Assembly (NCBI RefSeq): GCF_001429785.1
Contig: NZ_LMJF01000012.1
Location: 45,538 to 109,537 of the forward strand
Reading direction: 5' to 3'
Origin: Lysobacter sp. Root916
GTDB lineage: Bacteria; Pseudomonadota; Gammaproteobacteria; Xanthomonadales; Xanthomonadaceae
Length of the DNA stretch: 64,000 nucleotides
Position 1 is the first letter of the stretch. Every line of letters begins with the position of its first letter. Made by a program: the position numbers and the translations under genes. Shown piece by piece: positions 43,692 through 52,784 of this stretch. The notes below the pieces were generated by a model, which was given only the letters and a program-made list of their open reading frames with translations, did not search any database and was not told the origin of the DNA.

Positions 43692-45062
43692 ATGGCCATC
43701 CATCAATCCGTACTCGAACTGATCGGTCAGACTCCGATCGTCAAAGCCCAGCGCCTGGACACCGGCGTATGCGAGCTCTACCTCAAGCTGGAATCGCAGA
43801 ACCCCGGCGGCTCGATCAAGGACCGCATCGGCCTGTCGATGATCGAAGCGGCGGAGAAGGCCGGCAAGATCAAGCCCGGCGACACCCTGGTCGAAGGCAC
43901 CGCCGGCAATACCGGCATCGGCCTGGCCCTGGTCGCGCAGCAGAAGGGTTACAAGCTGCTGCTGGTGGTGCCCGACAAGATGAGCCGCGAGAAGATCTTC
44001 AACCTCAAGGCGATGGGCGCGCAGGTGGTGCTGACCCGTTCGGACGTGGCCAAGGGCCATCCCGACTACTACCAGGACCTGGCCGAGCGCATCGCGCGCG
44101 AAACCCCGGGCGCCTACTTCATCAACCAGTTCGGCAATCCCGACAACCCGGCCGCGCACGAGTTCGGCACGGCGCCGGAAATCCTCGAACAGATGGGCGG
44201 CCAGCTCGACGCGATCGTGTTCGGCTGCGGCAGCTCGGGCACCATGACCGGCCTGTCGCGCGCCTTCGCCAAGCTGTCGCCGAACACCGAACTGGTGCTG
44301 GCCGATCCGGTCGGTTCCATCCTCGAGGAATACATCAACCGCGGCACGCTCTCGGACAAGTCGGCGAGCTGGATGGTCGAGGGCATCGGCGAGGATTTCC
44401 TGCCGCCGATCTCCGACTTCACCCGGGTCAAGCAGGCCTACGCGATCAGCGACAAGGAAAGCTTCCTGACCGCGCGCGAGCTGCTGGAGAAGGAAGGCAT
44501 CCTCGGCGGCTCCTCCACCGGCACCCTGCTGGCCGCGGCGCTGAAGTACTGCCGCGAACAGACCCAGCCCAAGCGCGTGCTGGTGTTCGTCTGCGACACC
44601 GGCAACAAGTATCTGTCGAAGATGTACAACGACTACTGGATGCTGGACAACGGCTTCATCCAGCGCGAAAGCCATGGCGATCTGCGCGACCTGATCCTGC
44701 GCCCGTACTCGCAGCGCGACACCGTGGTGGTGGGCCCCAACGATCTGCTGGTCACCGCCTACCAGCGCATGAAGCTGTACGACGTCTCGCAGCTGCCGGT
44801 GATGGACGGCGAGCACATCGTCGGCATCGTCGACGAGAGCGACGTGCTGCTGCACGTGTACGGCGACGAGTCGCGCTTCCGCGATCCGGTTTCGACCGCG
44901 ATGGTCAGCAAGCTCGACAAGATCCCGGTGTCCGATCCGATCGAATCGCTGTTGCCGGTGTTCGACCGCGGCCACGTCGCCATCGTCATGGACGGCGAGC
45001 GCTTCCTCGGCCTGATCACCCGCATCGACCTGCTCAACTTCCTGCGGCGGCGCGTGCAGTGA
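43692..45062 (+). CDS. cbs: cystathionine beta-synthase
   Basis: A 456-residue PLP enzyme that joins homocysteine and serine to cystathionine in transsulfuration. The PLP lysine is Lys43 in NPGGSIKDRIG, with TAGNTG and GSSGTMTGLS in the cofactor and substrate sites. The C-terminal third holds a pair of CBS domains (about residues 335-455) as in eukaryotic CBS. It overlaps the next gene by 4 bases. Together with metB (1-3 kb downstream) it makes a transsulfuration cluster. Confidence 0.95.
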   Translation: MAIHQSVLELIGQTPIVKAQRLDTGVCELYLKLESQNPGGSIKDRIGLSMIEAAEKAGKIKPGDTLVEGTAGNTGIGLALVAQQKGYKLLLVVPDKMSREKIFNLKAMGAQVVLTRSDVAKGHPDYYQDLAERIARETPGAYFINQFGNPDNPAAHEFGTAPEILEQMGGQLDAIVFGCGSSGTMTGLSRAFAKLSPNTELVLADPVGSILEEYINRGTLSDKSASWMVEGIGEDFLPPISDFTRVKQAYAISDKESFLTARELLEKEGILGGSSTGTLLAAALKYCREQTQPKRVLVFVCDTGNKYLSKMYNDYWMLDNGFIQRESHGDLRDLILRPYSQRDTVVVGPNDLLVTAYQRMKLYDVSQLPVMDGEHIVGIVDESDVLLHVYGDESRFRDPVSTAMVSKLDKIPVSDPIESLLPVFDRGHVAIVMDGERFLGLITRIDLLNFLRRRVQ

Positions 45063-46003
45063 CCGCGGCGGCGGCCGAACGCTGGCTGCCGGGCGACCGC
45101 CTGCCCGACGTGTTGCTGCGCGACGGCGCCGGCCAGGCCCAGACCCTGCACGCCGAGTTCGCCGGCGCGCCGCTGTGGCTGGCCGCACCCTCCCAGGCCG
45201 CGCTCGCCGCGGCCCTGCCGGCGCCGCCGGCGGGGGTGCTGGCGCTGTGCCTGGGCGCGGACGCCTACCCGAATCCGCCCGCCGGCTGGCGCGCGTTCGC
45301 GACCGATCCGCGTTGGCTGGCCGGGCTGGGCGCGGACACCTTGTGGCTGGCCGACGCCAACCTGCGTTTGCAGGCCGCGAGCGCGCTGCCTGCCGCCGCG
45401 CCGCCTGCGCCGGCCGCGATCGAAAGCGCGCTGACGCCGGCGCAGACCTGGCGCATCGCGCCGGTGCTGCAGATTCCCGACGTGTTCGAAGCCGAGCTGT
45501 GCGCCGAGCTGATCCGCCATCTCGACGTCGACTGCGGCGGCGGCGACGCCTCCGGCGTGATGGTGCTGGAGGACGGCGCGCAACGTTTCCAGCTCGATCC
45601 CACGGTCAAGCAGCGCCGCGAAAGTTTTCCGCGCGATCCGGCCCTGGACGCGCGCATGCACGAACGCCTGCTGCGCCGCGCGCTGCCCGAGATCGCGCGC
45701 GTCTATCAGTTCAACGTAAGCCGGCGCGATCCGTTCAAGCTGCTGGCCTATCCGCAGGACGCGGGCTATTTTCGCGCCCATCGCGACAACGAAACGCCCG
45801 ACGTGGCTTACCGCCGCTTCGCCTTGTCGGTGAACCTCAATGCCGGCGCCTACGCCGGCGGCGAATTCCGCTATCCCGAATTCGGCCCGCATTTGTTCTC
45901 GCCGGCGACCGGCTCGGCGCTGGTGTTCTCGTGTTCGCTGCTGCACGAGGTGCTGCCGGTACGCAGCGGCACCCGCTACGCGATGACGACGTTTCTGGCC
46001 TGA
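45059..46003 (+). CDS. 2-oxoglutarate/Fe(II)-dependent oxygenase, prolyl-hydroxylase type
   Basis: A 314-residue protein starting with GTG coupled to the cbs stop. The C-terminal part is a double-stranded beta-helix oxygenase: the HxD iron pair is in FRAHRDNET, the distal His in LLHEVLPV and the 2-oxoglutarate Arg in SGTRYAMTTF. The first 120 residues resemble a thioredoxin/peroxiredoxin-like fold (ERWLPGDRLPDVLL), as in other fused members. Substrate unknown. It separates cbs from metB. Confidence 0.88.
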   Translation: MTAAAAERWLPGDRLPDVLLRDGAGQAQTLHAEFAGAPLWLAAPSQAALAAALPAPPAGVLALCLGADAYPNPPAGWRAFATDPRWLAGLGADTLWLADANLRLQAASALPAAAPPAPAAIESALTPAQTWRIAPVLQIPDVFEAELCAELIRHLDVDCGGGDASGVMVLEDGAQRFQLDPTVKQRRESFPRDPALDARMHERLLRRALPEIARVYQFNVSRRDPFKLLAYPQDAGYFRAHRDNETPDVAYRRFALSVNLNAGAYAGGEFRYPEFGPHLFSPATGSALVFSCSLLHEVLPVRSGTRYAMTTFLA

Positions 46004-46013
46004 GCGTCCGCGC

Positions 46014-47030
46014 TCAGAGGCCCAGTCGCGGTCGCAGACTCTCCGCGCCCGAGCCGGCCAGCGCGCTTTCCGCCCAGGCCAGGCCGGCCTCGATCTGCGC
46101 CCCGTGCGCGCGCGCCGCCGCCGCCAGCTCGCGTTCGCGCGCGGCGGCGTCATAGGCCTGGTTGTGGTCCTTGGCGTAGCGATCCAGCAGGCCCGAGGCC
46201 GCGATCCGCGCGGCCCAGTCCGCAGGCACGGCCAGGCCGTAGTGCGCGGCCAGTTCGGCGGTGCGCGCGGCCGGATCGGCCAGCACGGCCGCGAAATCCA
46301 GATCGATCAGGCGGCCGGCCAGGGCCGGGTCCGCGTTCAAGCGGCGCCAGCGCAGTTGTTCGGCCAGCCATAGCCGGGCCAGGCGGGCGCCGTCGCCGGC
46401 CGCGGCGGGTAGGCCGTCGCGGCCGAACTCGGCCAGGCGCAGGGTCTCGCCGGCCAGGCTGCCGTCGCGCAAGCCGTCGTCGCGCAACATCGTCGCCAGC
46501 CAGCTGCGCAGGTCGATCCACAGCAGGCAGGCGCGCCCCGGTACCCGCGCCAGCAGCCGCGCGGCGAGGGTGGTCACGGTGCTGGTCGGCTTGATCAGCA
46601 CGACCTGATCGTCGGCGAATCGCCGGTTCAGCAGGCGCAGCACCGGGCCCTGCCAAGCTAGCGTGGCGGGGTCGTCGGGGGCCTGGGCCAGGCTCAGCAG
46701 GGGCAGGGGCTCGCGCAGCCCCAATACCGGATCTAGCGTATCCAGCAAACGACTGACCAAGCTGGAGCCGCAATGTCCTATATGGAAAATCCAGTGCAAG
46801 GGCGCCGTTGCGGGCGGCGGCGCCAGCGCGGCCTCGATTTCGGCCAGCGGCAGCTCCCAGCCGCGGATGTCGCGATGGTGCAGGGCGCGCTGGTCCAGGA
46901 AGCTTGCGCGGCGGTAGTCGGCGGGCTCGAAATGCAGCACCCAGCCGCGCCCCGCTGCCGCGTCGAAGGCGAACAATGGATAGGCTGCACTGTGACTGAA
47001 GTCGGGTGGCAGGCGCCGGGTCGGACTCAT
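46014..47030 (-). CDS. sulfotransferase-like protein
   Basis: A 338-residue protein with the 5'-phosphosulfate-binding loop FHIGHCGSSLVSRLLD (P-loop type of PAPS sulfotransferases) and a possible 3'-phosphate motif later. Such proteins transfer sulfate from PAPS to sugars or small molecules. It runs against its neighbours, between the oxygenase and metB. Substrate unknown; it could also be a related nucleotide-binding protein with no sulfotransferase activity. Confidence 0.75.
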   Translation of the reverse strand: MSPTRRLPPDFSHSAAYPLFAFDAAAGRGWVLHFEPADYRRASFLDQRALHHRDIRGWELPLAEIEAALAPPPATAPLHWIFHIGHCGSSLVSRLLDTLDPVLGLREPLPLLSLAQAPDDPATLAWQGPVLRLLNRRFADDQVVLIKPTSTVTTLAARLLARVPGRACLLWIDLRSWLATMLRDDGLRDGSLAGETLRLAEFGRDGLPAAAGDGARLARLWLAEQLRWRRLNADPALAGRLIDLDFAAVLADPAARTAELAAHYGLAVPADWAARIAASGLLDRYAKDHNQAYDAAARERELAAAARAHGAQIEAGLAWAESALAGSGAESLRPRLGL

Positions 47031-47082
47031 GGGCGATGGTAGAATTCGCGTTTGCGCATGCTAGCCGAAGCGGAAGAACGCA

Positions 47083-48261
47083 ATGACTGAACGAAAGCCG
47101 GATGGCGGGGCGCACAAGCCCGGACTGGGCACCCTCGCGATCCACGCAGGCCAGTCCCCCGACCCGACCACGGGCGCGGTGATGACCCCGATTTACGCGA
47201 CCTCGACCTATGCCCAGAGCAGCCCGGGCGTGCACCAGGGTTTCGAGTACTCGCGCAGCCACAACCCGACCCGCTTCGCCTACGAGCGTTGCGTCGCCGG
47301 CCTGGAAGGCGGCAGCCACGGTTACGCCTTCGCCTCCGGCCTGGCCGCGACCTCGACGATCCTGGAACTGCTGGACTCCGGCAGCCACGTGATCGCGATG
47401 GACGACGTCTACGGCGGCACCTACCGCTTGTTCGAGCGCGTGCGCCGACGCTCTGCGGGCCTGGACTTCAGCTGGGTCGACCTCAGCGACATCGCCGCCT
47501 TCGAGGCCGCGATCCGTCCCGAGACCAAGCTGGTCTGGATCGAAACCCCGACCAACCCGCTGCTGAAGCTGGTGGACGTGGCCCGCATCGCCGAGATCGC
47601 GCGCAAGCGCGGTCTGATCGTGGTGGTCGACAACACCTTCAGCTCGCCGATCCTGCAGCGCCCGCTCGAATTGGGCGCGCACCTGGTCATGCACTCGGCG
47701 ACCAAGTATCTCAACGGCCACTCCGACATCGTCGGCGGCATGGTGGTGGTCGGCGACGACGCCGGCATCGCCGAGCAGATGACCTTCCTGCAGAACGCCA
47801 TCGGCGGCGTGCAGGGCCCGTTCGACAGCTTCCTCGCCCTGCGCGGCCTGAAGACCCTGCACCTGCGCATGAAGGCGCATTGCGAGAACGCGCAGGCGCT
47901 GGCCGAGTGGCTGCAGTCGCATCCGTCGGTGGAGAAGGTGATCTACCCGGGCCTGAGCTCGCACCCGCAGCACGAGCTGGCCAAGCGCCAGATGCACGGC
48001 TTCGGCGGCATGGTCAGCATCCTGGTCAAGGGCGGCATGGACGGCGCGCGCCGGATGATGGAGCGCTGCGAACTGTTCGCGATCGCCGAATCCCTGGGCG
48101 GCGTGGAAAGCCTGATCAACCACCCGGCCGTGATGACCCACGCCTCGATTCCGCCCGACCGCCGCGCCGCGCTGGGCATCGCCGACAACCTGGTGCGCCT
48201 GAGCGTGGGCGTGGAGGATCTGGCGGATCTGCGCGCCGAGCTAGAAGGCGCGCTGGCTTGA
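47083..48261 (+). CDS. metB: cystathionine gamma-synthase/lyase family PLP enzyme
   Basis: A 392-residue PLP enzyme of the Cys/Met metabolism family. The PLP lysine is Lys208 in HSATKYLNGHSD, and GLAAT, ETPTNPLLK and DNTFSSP complete the cofactor pocket. It may act as cystathionine gamma-synthase or gamma-lyase; sequence cannot separate the two with certainty. With cbs it forms the transsulfuration pair. In xanthomonads metB is a known border gene of the lipopolysaccharide O-antigen locus, which starts right after it here. Confidence 0.92.
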   Translation: MTERKPDGGAHKPGLGTLAIHAGQSPDPTTGAVMTPIYATSTYAQSSPGVHQGFEYSRSHNPTRFAYERCVAGLEGGSHGYAFASGLAATSTILELLDSGSHVIAMDDVYGGTYRLFERVRRRSAGLDFSWVDLSDIAAFEAAIRPETKLVWIETPTNPLLKLVDVARIAEIARKRGLIVVVDNTFSSPILQRPLELGAHLVMHSATKYLNGHSDIVGGMVVVGDDAGIAEQMTFLQNAIGGVQGPFDSFLALRGLKTLHLRMKAHCENAQALAEWLQSHPSVEKVIYPGLSSHPQHELAKRQMHGFGGMVSILVKGGMDGARRMMERCELFAIAESLGGVESLINHPAVMTHASIPPDRRAALGIADNLVRLSVGVEDLADLRAELEGALA

Positions 48262-48265
48262 CGCC

Positions 48266-48322
48266 GATCGCGACGGAGCGCAACGCCAGCGCCGCTGCGC
48301 GCGTTCGCTCCGTATCGCGATC
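48266..48322 (+). terminator. long imperfect hairpin after metB
   Basis: GATCGCGA...GGAGCG (48266-48280) pairs with CGCTCC...TCGCGATC (48306-48322), interrupted by a small bulge. It may terminate metB before the polysaccharide locus. No T-run. Nothing else is seen in the 206-base gap. Confidence 0.5.
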
Positions 48323-48467
48323 CGACGGGTCCGCTCCATTTTCCGCGCCGCGATTCGTGGCCGCGGACAGGCAGGAAGGCCGCGTGCGCGCGGCTCCCAC
48401 CCAGCCCAACCGAATTTCCCCCGCCATGCCCGTTCGCCGCGCGCGAGCGGCCACCTGGAGCGTCTAA

Positions 48468-49058
48468 GTGCACCACAGTTCGTACGAACACATGCAGGAT
48501 CTGGTGACCCGCCACCTGGACCCGCAGCAGTCGCTTTCGGTCGTGGACATCGGCTCCTACGACGTCAACGGCTCTTACCGCACCCTGTTCGGTCAGCCCA
48601 AGTGGTCCTACACCGGCATCGACCTGGAGGCCGGCCCCGGCGTCGACGTCGTGCTGACCTCGCCTTACCGCCTGCCGTTCGCCTCCGGCTCGGTCGACCT
48701 GGTGATCTCCGGCCAGGCTTTCGAGCACGTCGAGTACTTCTGGATGAGCTGGCTGGAAATGGTGCGGGTGCTCAAGCCGGGCGGCCGGATCTTCCTGATC
48801 GCGCCTTCACGCGGCCCCGAGCACCGCTACCCGCAAGATTGCTGGCGGTTCTACCCGGACGGTTACCGCGCCCTGGCCAAGTACGGCGCCTGCGACCTGC
48901 TGGAAGTGAGCACGGACTGGGAGCGCAACCATCCCGATCCGCACAGCCAGGACTGGGGCGACACCGTCGGCGTATTCCGCAAGCAACGCGCCGGCCTCAG
49001 GACCCGCGCGTTCCAGGCCGCGATGCGATTCGCGTACCGCCTCCACAAGAGCGCATGA
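48468..49058 (+). CDS. SAM-dependent methyltransferase
   Basis: A 196-residue Rossmann-type methyltransferase starting with GTG. Motif I is VVDIGSYDVNGSY, motif II YTGIDLEAGPGVDVV, then VDLVISGQAFEHVEY and RVLKPGGRIFLIAPS. The last pattern is typical of class I enzymes acting on sugars or lipids in surface polysaccharide clusters. First gene of the locus after metB. Confidence 0.88.
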   Translation: MHHSSYEHMQDLVTRHLDPQQSLSVVDIGSYDVNGSYRTLFGQPKWSYTGIDLEAGPGVDVVLTSPYRLPFASGSVDLVISGQAFEHVEYFWMSWLEMVRVLKPGGRIFLIAPSRGPEHRYPQDCWRFYPDGYRALAKYGACDLLEVSTDWERNHPDPHSQDWGDTVGVFRKQRAGLRTRAFQAAMRFAYRLHKSA

Positions 49059-49149
49059 CCGTGCCCATGTCAGATTCCGATTACCGAACCCGCGCGAGCA
49101 TCGCCCGCTCGGCGCAGCCGCGCGCGCTGCCGGCAGGCGTGCGGCCGAC

Positions 49150-50001
49150 ATGAGTTACGGCCATCTGGTGAACGCGCATCTTCCGCCGAAGGCCGGGCCG
49201 GTCAGCATGTTCGCTGGCTTCTGGCGCGAGCGCAGGCTGATCGGGCAGTTGATCCGTCGCGAAGTGCTGGGCCGCTATCGCGGCTCGGTAATGGGTGTGG
49301 CCTGGTCGTTCCTGTATCCCGTGCTGATGCTGGCGGTCTACACCTTCGTGTTCTCGGTGGTGTTTTCGGCGAAGTGGCCCGGCGCGATGGCGGGGCAGAG
49401 CAAGACCCAGTTCGCGCTGTTGCTTTTCGTCGGCGTGATCGCGCACGGCATCATCGCCGAGGCCCTGACCCGGGCGCCGGCTCTGATCGTGCAGAACGCC
49501 AACTACGTCAAGAAGGTGGTGTTCCCGCTGGAAACGTTGGGCTGGAGCCTGGTCGGCTCGGCCGTGTTTCATGCGCTGGCGAGCCTGGCGATCCTGCTCG
49601 CGGCCAAGCTCGTGTTCGAGGGTTCCATCACGTTGGCGACCTTGTGGTTGCCGGTGATCTTGCTGCCCTTGGTGCTGTTCGCGCTGGGCATCTCCTGGCT
49701 GCTGGCCGCCCTGGGCGTGTTCATCCGCGACATCGGCCAGATGACCGGCGTGATCTCGACGGTACTGATGTTCCTGGCGCCCGTGTTCTATCCGATCGCG
49801 TCGCTGCCGGAAAAATACCATCGCTGGGTCTATATGAATCCGATCACGGTGGCCATCGAGCAGAGCCGCGCGGCCTTGTTCGCGGGCACCGCGCCGGACG
49901 CCGCGATGCTGATCCGCTACTACTCGTTCGCGTTGGTGTTCATGGCGTTCGGCTACTGGTGGTTCCAGAAGTCGCGCCGAGGGTTCGCCGATGTCCTCTG
50001 A
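49150..50001 (+). CDS. wzm: ABC-2 type polysaccharide export permease (Wzm)
   Basis: A 283-residue integral membrane subunit with six hydrophobic segments. The ABC-2 pattern is seen from IRREVLGRYRGSVMGVAWSFLYP to PVFYPIASLPEKYHRWVYMNPITVAIEQSR. It forms the channel of an ATP-driven exporter for O-antigen or similar polysaccharide. Overlaps wzt by 11 bases. Full length. Confidence 0.93.
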   Translation: MSYGHLVNAHLPPKAGPVSMFAGFWRERRLIGQLIRREVLGRYRGSVMGVAWSFLYPVLMLAVYTFVFSVVFSAKWPGAMAGQSKTQFALLLFVGVIAHGIIAEALTRAPALIVQNANYVKKVVFPLETLGWSLVGSAVFHALASLAILLAAKLVFEGSITLATLWLPVILLPLVLFALGISWLLAALGVFIRDIGQMTGVISTVLMFLAPVFYPIASLPEKYHRWVYMNPITVAIEQSRAALFAGTAPDAAMLIRYYSFALVFMAFGYWWFQKSRRGFADVL

Positions 50002-51457
50002 CACGCAGCTGACGGACATCGCCGACGCCGCGCCGGAGCGCGCCATCGTCGTGTCCGACGTCGGCAAGTGCTATCAAATCTACGAACGGCCGCAGGATCG
50101 CCTGAAGCAGGCGCTGCTGCCGCGCCTGGACCGCATGGCCGGCCTGAAGCCGCGCGCGTATTTCCGCGAGTTCTGGGCGCTGCGCGGCCTTTCCATGACC
50201 GTCGCCCGCGGCGAGACCGTCGGCATCGTCGGCCGCAACGGTTCGGGCAAGTCGACCTTGTTGCAGATCGTATGCGGCACCTTGTCGCCCACCAGCGGCG
50301 ATGTGGCGATTTCCGGGCGCGTCGGCGCGTTGCTGGAGCTCGGAAGCGGTTTCAATCCCGAGTTCACCGGGCGCGAGAACGTCTACATGAACGGCGCGAT
50401 CCTGGGCATGAGCGAACAGGAGATCGCCTCCAAGTACGACGACATCGTCGCTTTCGCCGATATCGGCGAATTCATCGAGCAACCGGTCAAGACCTACTCC
50501 AGCGGCATGTACGTGCGTCTCGCGTTCGCGGTGATCGCTCACGCCGATGCGGACATCCTCATCATCGACGAAGCATTGTCGGTGGGCGACGTGTTCTTCG
50601 GCCAGAAGTGCATGCGCTTCCTGCGCGATTTCCAGAAACGCGGCACCGTGCTGTTCGTCAGCCACGATGCCGGCGCGGTGACGATGCTGTGCGATCGCGC
50701 GCTATGGCTGGATGGCGGCCAGGTGGTGATGGACGGCCCGGCGAAGGAGGTCTGCGAGGCCTACAACGCCAGCGTCTACGGCCATCGTCCCGATCCGTCC
50801 AAGCCGGCCGCGATCGCGGTCGCCGCGGCGTCGGATGGCGACGAGGCGAGCCAAACGGACGCCGCCCAGGACGTCGCCGTCATCGATGCCGCCGATCCCG
50901 ATGCGTTCGATCCGAGTCTGGATCGAAGCAGCATGCGCGTTTTCCGCTTCGATCCGGATGCGCAAAGCTTCGGCGACGGCGGCGCGACGATGACCTCGAT
51001 ACGGTTGGAAAACGTCGAAGGTCGCGGCCTGAGCCTGCTTGAGGGCGGCCAGGTCGTGCGCCTGATCATCGAGGCGACGGCCAATCGCCGCATCCCCAGC
51101 CCGGTCATCGGCTTCATGCTGAAGGATCGCCTCGGCCAGCATCTGTTCGGCACCAACACCTATAGGGACGGCGAACCCGCGAAGGCGGTCGAGGCGGGCC
51201 GGCAAGTGCGCGCGATTTTCGAGTTCCGCGTGCCTTTCTTGCAGCCTGGCCGCTACACGATAGACGCAGCGTTGGCAGACGGAACTTACCTAAATCATGT
51301 GCAAACCGTTTGGGTTTATGATGCGCTCGTGCTCGATTCCACCACGGACACGCGTTCGACCGGGCTGGTCGGGATTCCCTTCCGCGCGATCGAGCTTTCG
51401 GTATCGGACGTGGCCGAGGCCGCCGATTCGGCGCATGCCTCCGGGACGCCGATCTGA
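49991..51457 (+). CDS. wzt: ABC transporter ATP-binding protein (Wzt)
   Basis: A 488-residue protein: nucleotide-binding domain with Walker A GRNGSGKST (residues 81-89), signature YSSGMYVRLAFA, and Walker B DILIIDEALS (188-197), followed by a C-terminal domain (about residues 325-460) of the Wzt carbohydrate-binding type. That C-terminal domain recognises the finished, terminally modified polysaccharide and so determines export specificity. A methyl-group terminator is plausible given the methyltransferase genes on either side. Confidence 0.93.
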   Translation: MSSDTQLTDIADAAPERAIVVSDVGKCYQIYERPQDRLKQALLPRLDRMAGLKPRAYFREFWALRGLSMTVARGETVGIVGRNGSGKSTLLQIVCGTLSPTSGDVAISGRVGALLELGSGFNPEFTGRENVYMNGAILGMSEQEIASKYDDIVAFADIGEFIEQPVKTYSSGMYVRLAFAVIAHADADILIIDEALSVGDVFFGQKCMRFLRDFQKRGTVLFVSHDAGAVTMLCDRALWLDGGQVVMDGPAKEVCEAYNASVYGHRPDPSKPAAIAVAAASDGDEASQTDAAQDVAVIDAADPDAFDPSLDRSSMRVFRFDPDAQSFGDGGATMTSIRLENVEGRGLSLLEGGQVVRLIIEATANRRIPSPVIGFMLKDRLGQHLFGTNTYRDGEPAKAVEAGRQVRAIFEFRVPFLQPGRYTIDAALADGTYLNHVQTVWVYDALVLDSTTDTRSTGLVGIPFRAIELSVSDVAEAADSAHASGTPI

Positions 51458-51664
51458 TCCGATCGCATCCCTCGCCACCGCGATCGATCGAGCCGCTCGC
51501 CGCGATATCCGTCGGCCGATGCGAATCGATTTTCTCCCCTACACCTGAAGCCCCGGAGTGTTGAACTTGAGTCTCCGTCTTTACCAAAGCAGACCGCGAG
51601 TCGGCGAAACCGGGGCTGAGACCGCTCTCGATACGTCGCCCCTATGCGAATCGAAGGTACAAGC

Positions 51665-52783
51665 ATGAGTACGGGTACACCGCGTTTGAAGCTCAACGCC
51701 GCCATGTCCTTGCCGGCGCTGCATGTTCCGCCCAGCGCGTGGACGGGGCATCTTCCGTTCGCCTTCTGGCTGGTCGAGGAAGCCAAGCCCCGCATGCTGG
51801 TCGAGCTGGGCAGCCACCATGGCACCTCCTACCTGGGGTTCTGTCAGGCCGTTCGTCACTGCGGCCTGGACACGCGCTGTTTCGCCGTCGACATCTGGAC
51901 CGGCGACGAGCACTCGGGCTTCTATGGCGACGAAGTGTTCAACACGCTCTGGCAGTACAACCAGGAGCAGTACGGCGGCTTCTCGGCCTTGATGCGCATG
52001 ACCTTCGACGAGGCCCGCGGCTACTTCGCCGACGGCAGCGTCGATGTGCTGCATATCGATGGTCTGCACACTTACGAAGCGGTGCGCGAGGATTTCGAGA
52101 ACTGGTTGCCGAAGATGTCGACGCGCGGCATCGTGCTGTTCCACGACACCATGGTGCGCGAGCGTAACTTCGGCGTCTGGCGGTTGTGGTCCGAGTTGAG
52201 CCAACGCTATCCGAGCTTCGAGTTCGTGCATTCGCACGGTCTGGGCGTTCTGCTGGTGGGGCCGCAGCAGCCGCAGTCCCTGCTGGATCTGGCCGCGCTG
52301 CGCGGCACGGACAGCGAGGTGACCGTGCTGCGACTGTTCGATGCGCTCGGCAGCCGCATCTGCGCCGATCAACGCATCGAGGCCGCCGAACAGCGCGTCG
52401 ACGAAGTCCTGCTCGAGACCCGTCAGCGCTTGGCCCAATCCGGCGCCGCGACCGAGGGGCTGCAGGAAGGCGCCGCCCTCGTCCGCGACCGGGCGGTGCA
52501 ACTGCCCGAAGGTCTGACCGTGGTTCGCGAGCAGATGTCCCAGCTGTCCAAGGATCTGGCCGTCACGCGTCTGCAGGCGGCCCAGTTGTCCACCGAGGTG
52601 ACGGCCCTGCGCTCGGCCAACGCCACCAACGAGACGGTTCGCACGAATCTCGAAACCGCGTTGCAGGATCGCGAGACGCGCTTGCGCGCGCGCGACGAGC
52701 AAGTGCGCGCGATCATGGCTTCGTTCAGTTGGAGACTGGCCGCGCCCATGCGCTGGCTCTCGACGAAGCTCAAGGGAAAATAG
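51665..52783 (+). CDS. methyltransferase with C-terminal coiled coil
   Basis: A 372-residue protein starting at ATG 51665, which has GAAGG upstream (an in-frame ATG at 51644 has none). The N-terminal half is a class I methyltransferase (Methyltransf_24-like): VELGSHHGTSYLGFC and FAVDIWTGDEHSGFYGDEV, LHIDGLHTYEAVREDF. Residues 230-345 form an Arg/Gln/Glu-rich coiled coil. The tail MASFSWRLAAPMRWL is the SWRL-type motif often seen at the ends of glycan-cluster enzymes. Probably acts as a capping or length-control enzyme; inference. Confidence 0.8.
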   Translation: MSTGTPRLKLNAAMSLPALHVPPSAWTGHLPFAFWLVEEAKPRMLVELGSHHGTSYLGFCQAVRHCGLDTRCFAVDIWTGDEHSGFYGDEVFNTLWQYNQEQYGGFSALMRMTFDEARGYFADGSVDVLHIDGLHTYEAVREDFENWLPKMSTRGIVLFHDTMVRERNFGVWRLWSELSQRYPSFEFVHSHGLGVLLVGPQQPQSLLDLAALRGTDSEVTVLRLFDALGSRICADQRIEAAEQRVDEVLLETRQRLAQSGAATEGLQEGAALVRDRAVQLPEGLTVVREQMSQLSKDLAVTRLQAAQLSTEVTALRSANATNETVRTNLETALQDRETRLRARDEQVRAIMASFSWRLAAPMRWLSTKLKGK

Positions 52784-52784
52784 C

